Made by a program: the position numbers and the translations under genes | Shown here: positions 1-10,348 of the stretch, piece by piece | Layout: each line of letters opens with the position of its first letter | How positions within the stretch are numbered: position 1 is the stretch's first letter | NCBI GenBank assembly: GCA_009760855.2 | Contig: WPIO01000045.1 | Span: forward strand, 740,001 to 804,000 | Direction of reading: 5' to 3' | DNA: 64,000 nt | DNA from: Cristatella mucedo | Lineage: Eukaryota > Bryozoa > Phylactolaemata > Cristatellidae | Notes under the pieces: generated by a model | The model's input: only the letters and a program-made list of their open reading frames with translations | Databases searched by the model: none | Told to the model about the DNA's origin: nothing

Positions 1-675
1 GAACAGAATTCCTATGAACAGCCTTACATTTTTGAGTCGTTTGGTTTAATGAAATTTGCCAGCATCCACGGTCGAATGTCTGCAAGGCAGGCATTCAATT
101 TATCAGTTGCTGAACCCTATTCCGACGTTTTTAATGACAGATAAAGTTGAGTATCATCACTAAAAACGCGACATCCTATTTCACAAGCCTGAATCACTTT
201 TCCCAGAGGTTGAGTGTTAATGTAGAATGGCGAAGGACCGATAACGAACCCTTGAAGGACTCCAAAAGTGACTGGTCTAGTCGATGAGTCCTAACCCCAT
301 ACCACTATTTGAAGCTTAACGAAATTTTTCTCAAGAATCTTTCACAGAAAATGTAAGAAGTGAAACTGGGCGACAGTTTTCATTGACCACTATAGCTGAT
401 CTAGGCTTTTAAGTATCTTCCTGAGGACAGCAAATTTGAAGGAATTGGGTGCGACCTCTTTTTACAGAGAAACAACAAAATCTCGGTAATGGCTTGGCTA
501 CGTTTGGCTGCACGTAAAGGCCGAAGAGATACTGGTATAGGGTCTTCAGCAGGAGACCCCTTCTTACTAGACCTTATTAAGGTAGCCATATTGCAAGTGG
601 TAACCTCGGAAAAGCCTTACAAGAAGGTCACAGGTTGCGATTCTGCAATAGGAAGGGGCTATATTGAGGCACCAG
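1..675 (-). mobile_element. LINE-C fragment (pre-RT linker plus RT core), internally deleted
   Basis: On the minus strand, 675 down to about 390 matches the pre-RT linker seen on the plus strand at 51,680-51,960, and 390-310 continues with the same stretch downstream. The sequence then jumps near position 300 to the catalytic part of reverse transcriptase: FSDDTQLY is encoded around 165-133, preceded by a degraded GVLQGFVIGPSPF block (canonical GVPQGSVLGP). The N-terminal RT palm is therefore missing. Stops interrupt every frame. It is cut by the window edge on one side and by a LINE-A 3' end on the other. Confidence 0.7.
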
Positions 676-1008
676 TTAGTGGGTCCCTGTAATTCGTCCT
701 TTATGCTCTTATGCATGCTGACACTGTGCATGCTGCCACTAACCACACTTGCATGCTGACACAGTGCATGAAACCCCTCACCATGTAATTCATGTTATTA
801 ATCAAGCATGATAATTCTCACCATTCAATCGCGTTTCCCGTTGCAGCTAACAGTGCATGAAACCCCTCACCATGTAATTCATGTTATTAATCAAGCATGA
901 TAATTCTCACCATTCAATCGCGTTTCCCGTTGCAGCTAATGTAAAGCACCTAGAAAAAGATTGAGTTCTCTGAGCGCTATTTATCAAGAGCATTATTACT
1001 ACTATTAC
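676..1008 (+). mobile_element. LINE-A 3' end (5'-truncated)
   Basis: It begins at the conserved LINE-A block TTAGTGGGTCCCTG and runs through the 3' stem-loop to a short imperfect (ATT)n tail. It contains an exact 89-bp internal tandem duplication, listed separately. No coding capacity remains. Confidence 0.8.
762..939 (+). repeat. Perfect 89-bp tandem duplication
   Basis: Bases 762-850 and 851-939 are identical over all 89 positions. The unit starts at CAGTGCATGAAACCCCTC and ends at TTGCAGCTAA inside the LINE-A 3' UTR. Neighbouring LINE-A copies have a single unit, so the duplication arose after insertion of this copy and must be recent. Confidence 0.95.
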
Positions 1009-1221
1009 ACGATTGTTTTCCGAGAAGATAGAAGAAAACGGTTCGGCTGAACCATTAATAGTACTGACCGGCGTACGTTTGTTTACCTACTTCTAAACCT
1101 GTTCTGGTTCTGTCGTGCAGAGCTTCATCTTTCGAGTAAAAAAGAAGCCCTGACTTTTCTAAGCTTTCGGATGGCGACTAGACGAAGGTCTTTAAACCTG
1201 TTTGGCTCTTCATCAGACAGA

Positions 1222-2412
1222 GACTTTTTGAAACTTCTGAAGCACCTCTCATCTTGCCTCGGCATCACTGGCACTGCTCTGCAACGGTACAGGTCCTATC
1301 TTAGTTGGAGCTTCCAAAGTATTGAAGTGAATGGACAAACATCATCCGAGGTACCTCTGAAATATGGCGTACCTCAGGTGTCCGTGCTAGGTCCGGTTCT
1401 TTTCTCGGTTTATACTCTTCCTCTTGCTGATGTAAATTGCCAAGCGCAATCTAGGATTTCACTTCTATGCGGATGACAGTCATCTGTACCTTTACTTTGA
1501 TCCCACCAGCCTTAAAGCACCTCGAATTCTCTCAACTCACTTGCTGCATGTATTGATGACATCCGCACATGGATGGCAGCAAACTTTCTACAACTAAATG
1601 ATGATAAATCTAACTAGCTATGGGCAAATCCCAGTGTGATTCAGAAATTGGAAAGGCTGACGCTCAAAATTGGCTATGCCAGCATATCTCATGTTGAATA
1701 TGCACGAAATCTGGGCGTAATCTTCCAAAGCGACCTTTCTTTAGACGACCACATCAGCTCCACAGTCAAGTCTGCCTACTTTCAGCTACATAACCTTGCT
1801 AGAATTCGGCTTGTTTAGATAAGGATACGACATATAAATTGTTTCACACATTCATGGCATCCCGTCTTGACTTCTGTAATTCACTGCTTGCTGGTCTATC
1901 TGCTGTGCAATCAGGCACTTCCGGCTGGGGCAAAACTATGCAGCTAGGCTTGTCTGTGGTGAGCTTCGAAGTTGCAACATCAAACCACTTCTCGCCGACC
2001 TGCACTGGCTCTCAGTCAAGCAACGGATTGGCTAAATGGTATTGCCTCTCACTTTTACGTCACTCCATTCTGTGGCTTCAGGCTATCTCTCAGATCTACT
2101 CCCCCATCAGGCCAAGCATCGTACCACCGCTTTTCGGAATCTAACAGTTTACAAATACCTCGTACAAACCTCAAATCCTTTGGCGATTCTGTATTTAGTT
2201 CGTATGCTCCCGAAGCTTGGAACTCACTCTAGACTTGCGTCACAACATCCCTTGACATGACCACATTTAAAAAGAAATTAAAACGCTCCTATTTAAGACA
2301 TAATTTAGTGAGTTCCTGTTAGTGGTCATTTGTGTGCTAATGCGTGGTAATACGGTGCATGCTGCCTTGGGTTCATGAGAGCTGAGCAAATGTAATGAGA
2401 TTAAGAAGAAAC
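1222..2412 (+). mobile_element. LINE-A copy, RT palm to 3' UTR, degenerate
   Basis: The encoded blocks follow LINE-A order: LSSCLGITGTALQRYRSYLS, then VPLKYGVPQVSVLGPVLFSV (canonical GVPQGSVLGP), the YADD region near 1,465-1,490 (now in another frame), LERLTLKIG, SAYFQLHNLARI, and SRLDFCNSLLAGLSA. At least four frame changes and several stops separate them. The 3' stem-loop has mostly been lost near 2,370-2,412. Confidence 0.85.
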
Positions 2413-4410
2413 TTGTATTGCTTTCAACCTCGGGTACTGATAAGCTAAGTGAGAGATTGCCTCTTACACATCATATGATATAATGTTTTAATTATGTTAA
2501 GTGAAATACTTTAGTCAACTTCTACATTTAATTGGATATAGTAAAAAGCTATTTTATCTTGCTTGTAATTTTTGTCACTGGGAAATCCTAGAGTTTGCGA
2601 TTAACTCATGAAACCATTGAAACAACTTAATGCGCTTAGCATCTTCAGACTTTTTATGACTGACAATTTTTAGAGTTAAGATTTATATTACCGTTGGTAA
2701 ATTTGTTCATAATGCAGCCCGGATTGCTTAACTCGGAGAAAAACTCGTAGGGAAGTCTTCAATAGTATTTAAAGCCTATCATGTTTAGTGGTAAAATCAT
2801 CAACTTCTGGTTCATTGTAAAGGATAGCAGTACGTATAGATCACCAATAATAACGATATTTAGCATTGAAACATATTTCAAGCCATTAGCTATACCACAT
2901 AGGTCATGAGACAAATAAATGCATAATTACCTCCTTTTAATAATGAAAGTCCTTGGAATCCTTTTCTTTGTTCGAGAACAATTTCTAGTGCTTATCGTAA
3001 CTTCAGATGAGGCAGTCTACTGGCGTTATCCGACATTTATAGAGATGAATTCATGCTTCGAATTTACTGGAGAGTAAGCAACTGCAGGGAAAGGCCCCCA
3101 ATATACAGAAATCGTTACTAAAATATCGAATCATAAGAAAGCTAGAGTTTTTTCTCCGTGTCAATAAATACAAAGTTGACTTAAGAGCATCTCATTTAGC
3201 ATGCTCATTCATTCAACCCCCAAAGAGCTTGTAGCGTTTCGTCGAACTCTTCGCTGGAAAGCAGAATTGCACCATTGTTTCCAATATTTCTATCGTGAAT
3301 TGATAAAATTCAAGCGCATTAACACTGGCCCGTGGTCTAGATATCTTTAACGTGTGAATTTCAAATCAAACGTATAGCAAGCTTAGATCAATTAAGATAG
3401 GGATTTTTCTTCCAAACAGCATGCTTTACAAACGACTGTTTACTTCCACTGATATTTCACATGCGGAGCGAATGAGTGCTGATAGTCTTACATAAGAGGT
3501 AATCACTTCTGAATCCCAAATGTCTTTAATCATTTTTAGAAGCTAGGTAATTTGAAATCTTTTCTAATGAGATTATTGAAATTAATACAGACAGATCACC
3601 TTTGATTTTGAGGATGAAGATCGAGCGAGAGTAAAATGTATCAATGTTCAGTGCTAAGGATATTAAGCTAAAATACTCCCGGCCATTCCAGAAAATGTAA
3701 CCCAGATCCTGGAAGCTTTGTAGTTTAGCATGTACCTAACGCCAGGCCGCTTCGAATTTGACCTGTACTTTATTCTTAGGAGTGTGACCAATTAAAACTA
3801 GTTTAAAATGATGTTCCATGTGAATATTAAAGAAAAAGCTACCTTAATTATTTCGAATCGGTTCTTTAATGCTCTGCATTAGGCTAAAAGAAATTTCATG
3901 GTCAAGGGAAGAACGGAAGAATTGTCCACAATCTTCGTACACATGATGGCCTGCTATTTCAGGGTACGTGTTATGTATATTGTGCAGATATACTGCAAGG
4001 CGGAAATATCTGCTGAGAGCAAGTTTCCCTAAATTTTGAAAGACTTCAGTTAGGGGGATTCTTAAAAATTAACTAAGCTGGCAAAGAAAATAGGCATTAT
4101 ATCATAATCTAAAAGAGGCAGCAGCCAGATTGTATCTACCAATAATGAAAAGATCTGTCTGTTAAACCCCATGATTGACATTCAAGTGTGCATTGAGTCT
4201 TAACATAAACAGTACAGGTTTACTAGCTACTAATTCTCTTTTCCGCACCAGTATCCAAGTTGGATCTACTGATTAAAACGGCTTATTATCACAATACTGG
4301 ATACTGTACCTCGATATTAGTATTCGAGAAATCTAGATCGAACTTAAGTTGTGTGAGGAAAATTATTCTTAAATAATGAGCTTGCAAAAGACGTGAAAAA
4401 TAGATTTAGT
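2413..4410. other. No gene or repeat recognised
   Basis: AT-rich sequence with only short open frames on either strand. I see no LINE, SINE or tandem repeat signature. It could be intron or intergenic DNA upstream of the candidate gene at 5,067. Confidence 0.5.
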
Positions 4411-4462
4411 CATATATATATATATATATATATATGCATATGTTTATATATATGCATATGTT

Positions 4463-4558
<96 letters not shown>

Positions 4559-4565
4559 CATATAT
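4411..4565. repeat. Compound (TA)n-(TG)n microsatellite
   Basis: (TA)n with two GCATATGTTTATATATAT variant units is followed by about 40 TG dinucleotides, then TATACATATAT. An apparent open frame through it (poly Tyr-Ile, then poly Cys-Val) is an artefact of the repeat. Confidence 0.98.
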
Positions 4566-5066
4566 CCTCATTAGATACGTCGATAATTATTTCAACACTT
4601 TAAGCGACATGTATGGCGATGCATGCCTAGGAAAAAAGTCACATGAACCAGTCCCAACTATAGTGCTCTTAGTATGCGTAAACTGACCAGTGTTGCAAAA
4701 ATTGCTGACAACTTGGAAAGCACTATTTGTCCTCTAATCGGTATGAAGAACTAATAGTTAAGAAGAAGGAGCTTGTTTAAGTCTGATTTAAATTAATTCG
4801 CTAATAAGGTCTCAACAAGCTAGGCCTTTATCTTGGATCAATCGGGCAACCGTTCTTTCTGATAAAACAATAATCTAAAAGATTGCTCTCTTTTAGAGTC
4901 CAAAATACACAAGCTAAAGTCATTTTTAAGTAATACCTAACGCAACCGACTTCGATTATTGAAAAAATGGAGCACGTTTTGATGAACCAAGAAATATACT
5001 TTTCTTGTATGCCTGATACAAATGCTGTAAAGAAGCTTTGCAATTGTTAATGAAAGGTTTTCATAG
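4566..5066 (+). other. Gene-flanking or intronic sequence with unassigned splice-like sites
   Basis: Two short plus-strand stretches look exon-like: 4,690-4,739 ends at ATCG/GTATGA, and 4,897-4,929 follows TGCTCTCTTTTAG and ends before GTAATA. Their phases do not join cleanly to the exon at 5,067, so I do not call them. Confidence 0.3.
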
Positions 5067-5135
5067 CTTTAATGTGCCTAAGCATTCAATGGAAAATGCA
5101 GCTGAAAGATCAAACATGGAGAAGCTAGTTGGCGA
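5067..5135 (+). CDS. Candidate host gene, exon a (partial gene, function unknown)
   Basis: First of five plus-strand exon candidates that join in frame. Acceptor: GGTTTTCATAG before 5,067. Donor: GA/GTAACT after 5,135. The frame reads FNVPKHSMENAAERSNMEKL then VG; two leftover bases (GA) combine with the first base of the next exon to give Glu. The intron after it is only 38 nt. No start codon or signal is assigned, so the gene must begin further upstream. The exon is short, so chance is harder to exclude here than for the next three. Confidence 0.35.
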
Positions 5136-5173
5136 GTAACTTATTTATAGTAACTTAATTTGTTTGTCTTCAG

Positions 5174-5275
5174 ATGTGATGATGTCGTGGCACCGGACAA
5201 TATTAATATTCGGACGTTGGGAGAAAAAGAAATAAATGCAGGTCTCTTAGTTTTTGAAGAATGGCTTGAGAAAAA
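5174..5275 (+). CDS. Candidate host gene, exon b
   Basis: The acceptor has a strong pyrimidine run (TTTGTTTGTCTTCAG); the donor is AAAAA/GTAAAC. Base 5,174 completes a codon, then 33 codons follow without a stop (CDDVVAPDNINIRTLGEKEI and onward to VFEEWLEK), and AA is left over. Joined to exon c this gives AAC (Asn). The Glu/Leu/Lys-rich composition suggests soluble alpha-helical protein. I recognise no domain. The other two frames contain stops, which supports this reading. Confidence 0.5.
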
Positions 5276-5523
5276 GTAAACAACTTTACTCTCCAAAACC
5301 CCTAAGCCATTTAGCCTGATTATAAAGTATTAAGGATTGGCCCACCAGAGCTATAGTAGAAAGAGATCTAAAATAAAGTGATTTAATATTGTCGTCAATG
5401 AGTTTTTGCCAGTCCAAGGTCGCAAGAAGTGGTGCCCATGCGCAATTTTAGGGTCAACATGTAAAATATCAACTTTTACGCATTAATTAACTGCCGGGTG
5501 GAACATGCCTCTTTCTGTAATAG

Positions 5524-5642
5524 CACTAAGTCAGAAGATACGGATATTTTATGTAGGTTCGATCTCCTGAAATCAGGAGCAGACCATCCGAAAGAGCTGT
5601 CTAGCCTGTTAGAGGAATACATGAACGACTTGATTAACAGAA
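5524..5642 (+). CDS. Candidate host gene, exon c
   Basis: Acceptor CCTCTTTCTGTAATAG, donor GAA/GTGAGT (near consensus). Entry and exit phases (2 and 1) fit both neighbours. The 39 codons read as a charged helical segment, including FDLLKSGADHPKELSSLLEE followed by YMNDLINR. There is no stop in this frame, and it even stays open past the donor to 5,725. The family is not recognised. A chance open frame of this length is possible, but the matching strong sites on both sides make it less likely. Confidence 0.5.
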
Positions 5643-5740
5643 GTGAGTGGAATTATTCAATCTCCCATAAACGATTATTTGAGATTAGTGGAACACAGAA
5701 GCAGGGAAGATATAAAATAAATTAATGGCGATACGTAGCT

Positions 5741-5920
5741 TCCCAGCCGTGATGGCACACTAGGTAAGGCGGTTGCTTTCACGACCTCGTTCCCAAGGTC
5801 GTGGGTTCGATTCCTGCGGTGGGCGATCCTTTATCGCAGCTGCAAGTGGCGGTGAAAGCCCTAACGGCTCTTCTGTCGCCATACTAAAAAAGGCTGTTTA
5901 ATTTGCTAGGATTTTTTCCC
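5741..5920 (+). mobile_element. SINE-S, tRNA-derived, intronic
   Basis: This is one of the best SINE-S copies. The tRNA-like head has an A-box-like stretch near GGCACACTAGGTAAGGCGGT and a near-perfect B box GGTTCGATTCC. The body is GGCGATCCTTTATCGCAGCT...CGGCTCTTCTGTCGCC, ending GGCTGTTTAATTTGCTAGGA plus T-run. It lies in the intron between exons c and d, its end about a dozen bases from the acceptor at 5,931. Confidence 0.85.
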
Positions 5921-5931
5921 GTTAATGTCAG

Positions 5932-6106
5932 AGAGAAGTGTTTTAATTTTTTGGCAAATTTTGGAACGGCAGGCCTATGTGGAGACTGTCGAGCACACTG
6001 TTGCTTACTATTCCAGTGGCAGGCGGAACTGCCATTTATCTTTATTATTAATAGATTTAATTGGACTAGCATTACTAGAGGCCTATAAATATTGCAAAGG
6101 TCACAT
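5932..6106 (+). CDS. Candidate host gene, exon d
   Basis: The acceptor is GGATTTTTTCCCGTTAATGTCAG, whose pyrimidine tract overlaps the end of the upstream SINE. The donor is CACAT/GTAAAT. AG completes the codon begun by exon c (AAG, Lys). The 57 following codons include RSVLIFWQILERQAYVETVE, HTVAYYSSGRR and LLLIDLIGLALLEAYKYC, and AT is left over. The pattern of amphipathic helices resembles a helical-repeat (HEAT/TPR-like) protein, but that is inference; LLLIDLIGLALL alone is too short to call a membrane span. Confidence 0.5.
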
Positions 6107-6282
6107 GTAAATTAATTCGGGAATTTCACGGTCATCTTAGTAAGAATGCCAGAAAGACATGCCTAAAGGGTGTATACAGTTCTACGGGCTGACACCGCAG
6201 GGTGGATTTAAGGACGTTTACAGCTCAAAGTCGTTTCCATAAACTAAAAGTCTGTATTTGGCTTATAGATTACATAGACTAG

Positions 6283-6475
6283 TCAGGGGGACAATCAATG
6301 ACTTTGGTGTAAGGTGCTCTAGCTCTTTGCCAACCAGATTGTAGGTTCAAGTCATGCAGTAGGTCAAGGTCCTTTCTTGACCATTGCTAGAGGTGGTGAT
6401 GGCCGGGAAAGGCTTCTCTGCCGATATTTAAATGAGTCTTTTAAATCAGCTAAACTTTACATTTAAATTTAACTT
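6283..6475 (+). mobile_element. SINE-S, diverged copy
   Basis: GTAGGTTCAAGTC is the B-box region; GGTGGTGATGGCCGGGAAAG and TTTAAATCAGCTAAAC are the body and 3' end. The 5' third is degraded. It lies in the intron between exons d and e. Confidence 0.6.
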
Positions 6476-6639
6476 TAAATTTGCGTAAGTCAACGTAGAA
6501 AATATTTTGGCTACTCAGTAATTAACATTTTGACACTAGAATTAGTTCAAGTGTAGCTAGCTTTAACGCATTACTTGAAGGTATTTGCTAGGTAGAAGCA
6601 TTGACATTACATGAGTAGGACTTCCTGTTTCTGTTCCAG

Positions 6640-6763
6640 AGTATTTGAAAGGCGTGGTAATACTAGAACTGGGAGGAAATTTCAAAAAAGTACTTGTTGT
6701 CTAGGGTGTAGATTTAATGGTGCTATACTTAAAATAGGGAGTGACTGGGCCAAAATTCTTAAG
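6640..6763 (+). CDS. Candidate host gene, exon e
   Basis: The acceptor is strong (GGACTTCCTGTTTCTGTTCCAG); the donor is AAG/GTATAT. Only the frame compatible with exon d stays open: base 6,640 completes ATA (Ile), then 41 codons follow, including VFERRGNTRTGRKFQKSTCC and LKIGSDWAKILK, ending in phase 0. The basic, cysteine-containing composition differs from exons b-d. It is followed within 40 bases by a LINE-C. Further exons would have to lie beyond 7,603. Confidence 0.4.
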
Positions 6764-6799
6764 GTATATTACTTTAATTAAAACGCACACGGCAGCATC

Positions 6800-7603
6800 A
6801 AATCTGTGTCAGTAAAAGAACGGCTTCTGTGCTCTATAAGTGGTTAATCGCACGTTCTAGATGGTGCCACCACGTCCGATTCATATCTAGGCTTAGAAAC
6901 TGCCTTCCACGGTGGCTTGCAGAAAAATTGACTAGCTTATTAGTTCTGTATCGGCTAGATTATTGTAATTCCCTTTTGGCTGGGCTACCAAAAAGACACT
7001 AGGCCACTGGAGCTGACCATCAACATGGCTGCAAGGCTAGCGTGCAAATCCCAAATGTGACCATGTGTCACCTTTGCTAAATGGGCTATAATGGCTGCCG
7101 TTTGATAAACAGATACTGAGAAAAGTTCTTACGCCGACCCAAAAGGCTTGCCACGGCTACGCTCCTTCATAGACATTTACAGAACTTCTTCATCAGTTTC
7201 AGCCTCCTCGTTCCTTAAGGTCCTCAATGGAAAATAAATTAGCGTCTATATTCCTCTGCTTAAAGACCGCTGGCAACAAAAGCGATTGCTTGCAGGTCCT
7301 AGACTGCGGAACTCACTTCCACGATTCTGACGCAACCACAACTTACCTCCTACCGCCGAATACGGTACATCCTTTCCAGCTGTCCTGCTCTGCTACTTCC
7401 ATGCTACACACTTCCTCATCTGCTCGCCTGCGTCAGCTATGCTTCTCAGTTTCTCTTTATTACATAATATGCATTCTGCTGGCTATTGAAAATGTATCGA
7501 CAGCCTCATAGGCTGTGCATGTGCTATACAAAACTCTCATGTGTAACGCCCACATGGTCTTTGTGGCTTTGTGGAGTAACAGACGGAGATACATTGCATT
7601 TCA
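6800..7603 (+). mobile_element. LINE-C 3' part, degenerate
   Basis: It shows recognisable LINE-C order: a block equivalent to CLPLWLAKKL...LSRLDYCN near 6,900-6,970, then the ARHG..PSYL region near 7,150, then ENKLASIFLCLKTAGN from 7,229, and the 3' terminus GGAGTAACAGACGGAGATACATTGCATT. Many stops and indels. Confidence 0.8.
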
Positions 7604-8145
7604 ATATTACAATCATGCTCTTTTTGGGCTGGAAGTGAGATTCGAGATCCGATGACTAGCGGCTGGCTATGAAGTGACGCTGAGACAGTTAATGATTGAA
7701 GAGTTCAGAGAGTAAACTAACTCGAGGGCGGAATTCCATATGTAACACTCATCGTTCTGAAAAAAAGATAGAAAATTGATGTCCTTGATCAGGCTATGAT
7801 AGCTAGGTAAGGTCCTGGGTGACCTGAAAAATATTAAGGAAACGAAGTCCAAAATATGTTCCTAGAAGGTTGAATAAAAGACTAATTCTCAAACCAAAAC
7901 AGATGTAGCAAAAGTGAGCAAAAGTGCAGTGAGTGGGCAAGGGGTGCATATGTGGGGGGGGGGCAAGGTTAAGCGGGTGCCAAAACCGAAATAGATTGCG
8001 AATATTTTAAAATCACTTTCATGTGAGAAAGCTAATTTTGATTTCAAGCAAGTCATTTCTGTCCATGTGTTTGGTGCACCTGACTTTGCCAGCCACTGAC
8101 ATGCTCCGGCCGAGAACAGCGGACCCACTTTTGGATACGCTTAGC
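7604..8145. other. No gene recognised; G10 homopolymer
   Basis: Mostly unique sequence with a run of ten G at about 7,952. A donor-like AG/GTAAGG occurs near 7,810 on the plus strand without a convincing exon. Confidence 0.4.
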
Positions 8146-9010
8146 GGCCAATCGGCTAGCCTAATGGCTGCTCAGGCCCGGCTCCTCGTTCTGCAATAGA
8201 CGGTGTCTGTCGGAGCCGTTTTTGGATGGGCTGACTGCCTACACAAATCTAACACGATGGACTTGGCTATTTTTGGCTGAGCTAGTTAAGCAAGCTTACA
8301 TAGTTAGACCAAGCCGTATCTGGACGCTCTCTCAGTACGCAGGCGACGACGCCGGAACGCCGAGGGAGCTATAGCCGCCTTGTATTCATCTGGCGCTCAT
8401 ACAGCTACAAACTGACGGCAGTTCACACTGGCGTTCGCGTTCCTACTTTTCTTCCCGTCAGCTCGCCCCACTGCCACAGGCCGGCTTTTTCGTCGCGTCC
8501 AGGGCGAGCCCGGCCTGCAACGACGCTTCAAAGGCGAGCCAGCGTGTGCCGAGGCTGAGCACTGATGCGCTATTAGACCATACAAGCTAGGTTTGGCTGG
8601 CTGCACTAGCCGGTCGCATACGCCAGAGCTCACCCGGTCCACGCGGTGTTGTTAGCTTAATGTCCTGCGATTATGAACTAAGCGCTTGACAGCTGAGCCT
8701 CTATTAAGAGCTACGAGCTTAGCCACTGAATTGGAACGCTTACGAGATACCGCGGCAGGCCAAGGCTTATGATAATCACTGTGCATAATATTGTGTGAAA
8801 GTGATTGCTGTGTGACTTATGACCTAGCTAATATAGGAGGCTTGCGTCTGACCGCAGTCACTCTCCTGGAGCAATGGTCTACTGGTCGGCGAGTCTAGCA
8901 CTGAGCGTCAGCTGCTGTGAGCCTGCTACTGAGTCGGCTAGAAGTCACGTGTGCGTGTCAGCCGTAAAATAAAGGCTATTGCTGTGCTTTTTACTCATGT
9001 TTTTTTACGC
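8146..9010. other. GC-richer region; possible LTR-derived segment
   Basis: Base composition is clearly richer in G+C than the flanks. No convincing protein is encoded. At the right-hand end an AATAAA signal (near 8,967) is followed by GCTATTGCTGTGC and a T-run, after CG-containing sequence and an upstream AATATAGG. This arrangement would suit the U3-R end of a solo LTR, or a gene promoter or 5' exon. I found no matching second LTR in the window. Confidence 0.25.
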
Positions 9011-9465
9011 TAGTGCTGAGCACAGATGATTTATTGCTGTGTTTTTATCGTTGGCGTATATATTACGCCTTAGCACCAAGGTACCTCTGGAACTCATGTC
9101 TTTTACTATCAGTTATGGAGAAGATGGGTTTCTTAATTCGAGATTGCCTTGCACGTTCTGCTCACCATAGCCGTATCAGTTGCCAGTTGTGAAAGTTCAT
9201 TTGACAAGCTGGTGATAATCCTATTTTATCTGAGAGCATCAATGGCTCAAGATCGACGTTTTGGTTTTGCCTTGTTGAGCATATAGAACGGAACTCTGGA
9301 AAATTTTGACTTTAAAACTGTAATAGACTAATTTGCCGCTTTTAAGGACAGATAAATTCACCTAGGTTATAGCTGTGATAGCTAACTTGTCACCGTACCA
9401 CAGTTATTACAACTTTCTCGACTTGATATGCCTAACAGCGTGCATTCTTTGCATTCCTGCTGCAG
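9011..9465. other. No gene called
   Basis: A plus-strand open stretch at about 9,115-9,190 follows the acceptor-like CATGTCTTTTACTATCAG (MEKMGFLIRDCLARSAHHSR in one frame), but no good donor follows. Confidence 0.3.
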
Positions 9466-9531
9466 TGGAGCCATTTTGCAACAACTTTTGACAAGGCGGA
9501 GGGGTGCCATTTGTAGCTCGGGTGCCGAAAG
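9466..9531 (+). CDS. Weak candidate exon
   Basis: The acceptor GCATTCTTTGCATTCCTGCTGCAG is strong. The frame starting with one completing base reads GAILQQLLTRRRGAICSSGA and remains open to 9,580. Donors are weak (AAAG/GTCTCA at 9,531 or AAAG/GTTCCG at 9,561), but both leave two bases, the phase required by the candidate at 10,085. Could be chance. Confidence 0.2.
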
Positions 9532-10084
9532 GTCTCACTATGCCTCTGGAGCTGAGGAAAGGTTCCGTATTCAACTTGACTGAGATGCCTGTTGCCTCAT
9601 TTAAAAAGCGATAAACGAGTTCTGGGACACAGAGAGGAGAAAAGTACTAAAATGTTTAGCAACAGTGAATAAATGATAGTGGCTAGTGTAGTACCTAGCC
9701 ATCTGATCACGTTGCTGCTAAGCTAGGAGGCCTATATCTCTTGGGTTAGTCGAAATTGTAACAGAACCTTTGCATTATTTCATTATTTGGTCAAAATGGT
9801 GCCCTTCACCGTAGCCTGCAGTCAGACTACGGTCTACCCTGGTCTTGGACCAACCGCCATTGTTTTCGTTCAACTGCAGCAACAATAATAATAATTGAGC
9901 TTTGTATATCGCTTCGAAGGAACAACGTCTTTTTCTTAGCACGTTTAAAAAAAATGATAAATAAATTAAGTTCAATTGGTTATTGTTAAATGAAAATTTC
10001 TGCGCACCTCAGAAAATAACGGGCACGTGAAACGGAAAAAGGCATATCTTGTGATGAGCTGGTAGTTTACTTGTTTCTGTTCAG
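9532..10084. other. No gene recognised
   Basis: Contains a short AACAATAATAATAATT run near 9,880 that might be an old LINE-A tail on the minus strand, too degraded to call. Confidence 0.3.
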
Positions 10085-10189
10085 AGATTTTTATGTATGG
10101 AACGTCACGATGTCAGTTTCTAGTGACTTACAGGCTTCCGGAGCGCCTGGACTGTGGTCCGATCAACAAAAAAGAGCCAAGCCACAGGC
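10085..10189 (+). CDS. Candidate exon, same strand as the gene at 5-7 kb
   Basis: Acceptor TTACTTGTTTCTGTTCAG; donor AGGC/GTAAGA. One completing base, 34 open codons (DFYVWNVTMSVSSDLQASGA, then PGLWSDQQKRAKPQ) and two bases left over. Its length of 105 nt is a multiple of three (phase 2-2). Both splice sites are good, but the exon is short and no family is recognised. It may belong to the gene starting at 5,067 with exons in between that I could not fix. Confidence 0.3.
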
Positions 10190-10348
10190 GTAAGAAGGCC
10201 AAGACTATATTAATATTACCATTATGATAATATTATATAAAATATGAGCATGTAAGCAATAGGATGAAGCTAATTGTGGCTCAGTTTCCATACTACAGGA
10301 CACGCTCCCCTCGACGTTTGAATTCCACTGCCCGGTGTCAACATAAAT

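Noticed and set aside
4393-4686. 97-codon open frame over the microsatellite
   Set aside because: Residues are Ile-Tyr and Cys-Val repeats produced by (TA)n and (TG)n; no independent coding signal.
4828-5043. Minus-strand 71-codon frame overlapping the region before exon a
   Set aside because: No splice support, no start with context, and it is antisense to plus-strand exon-like signals.
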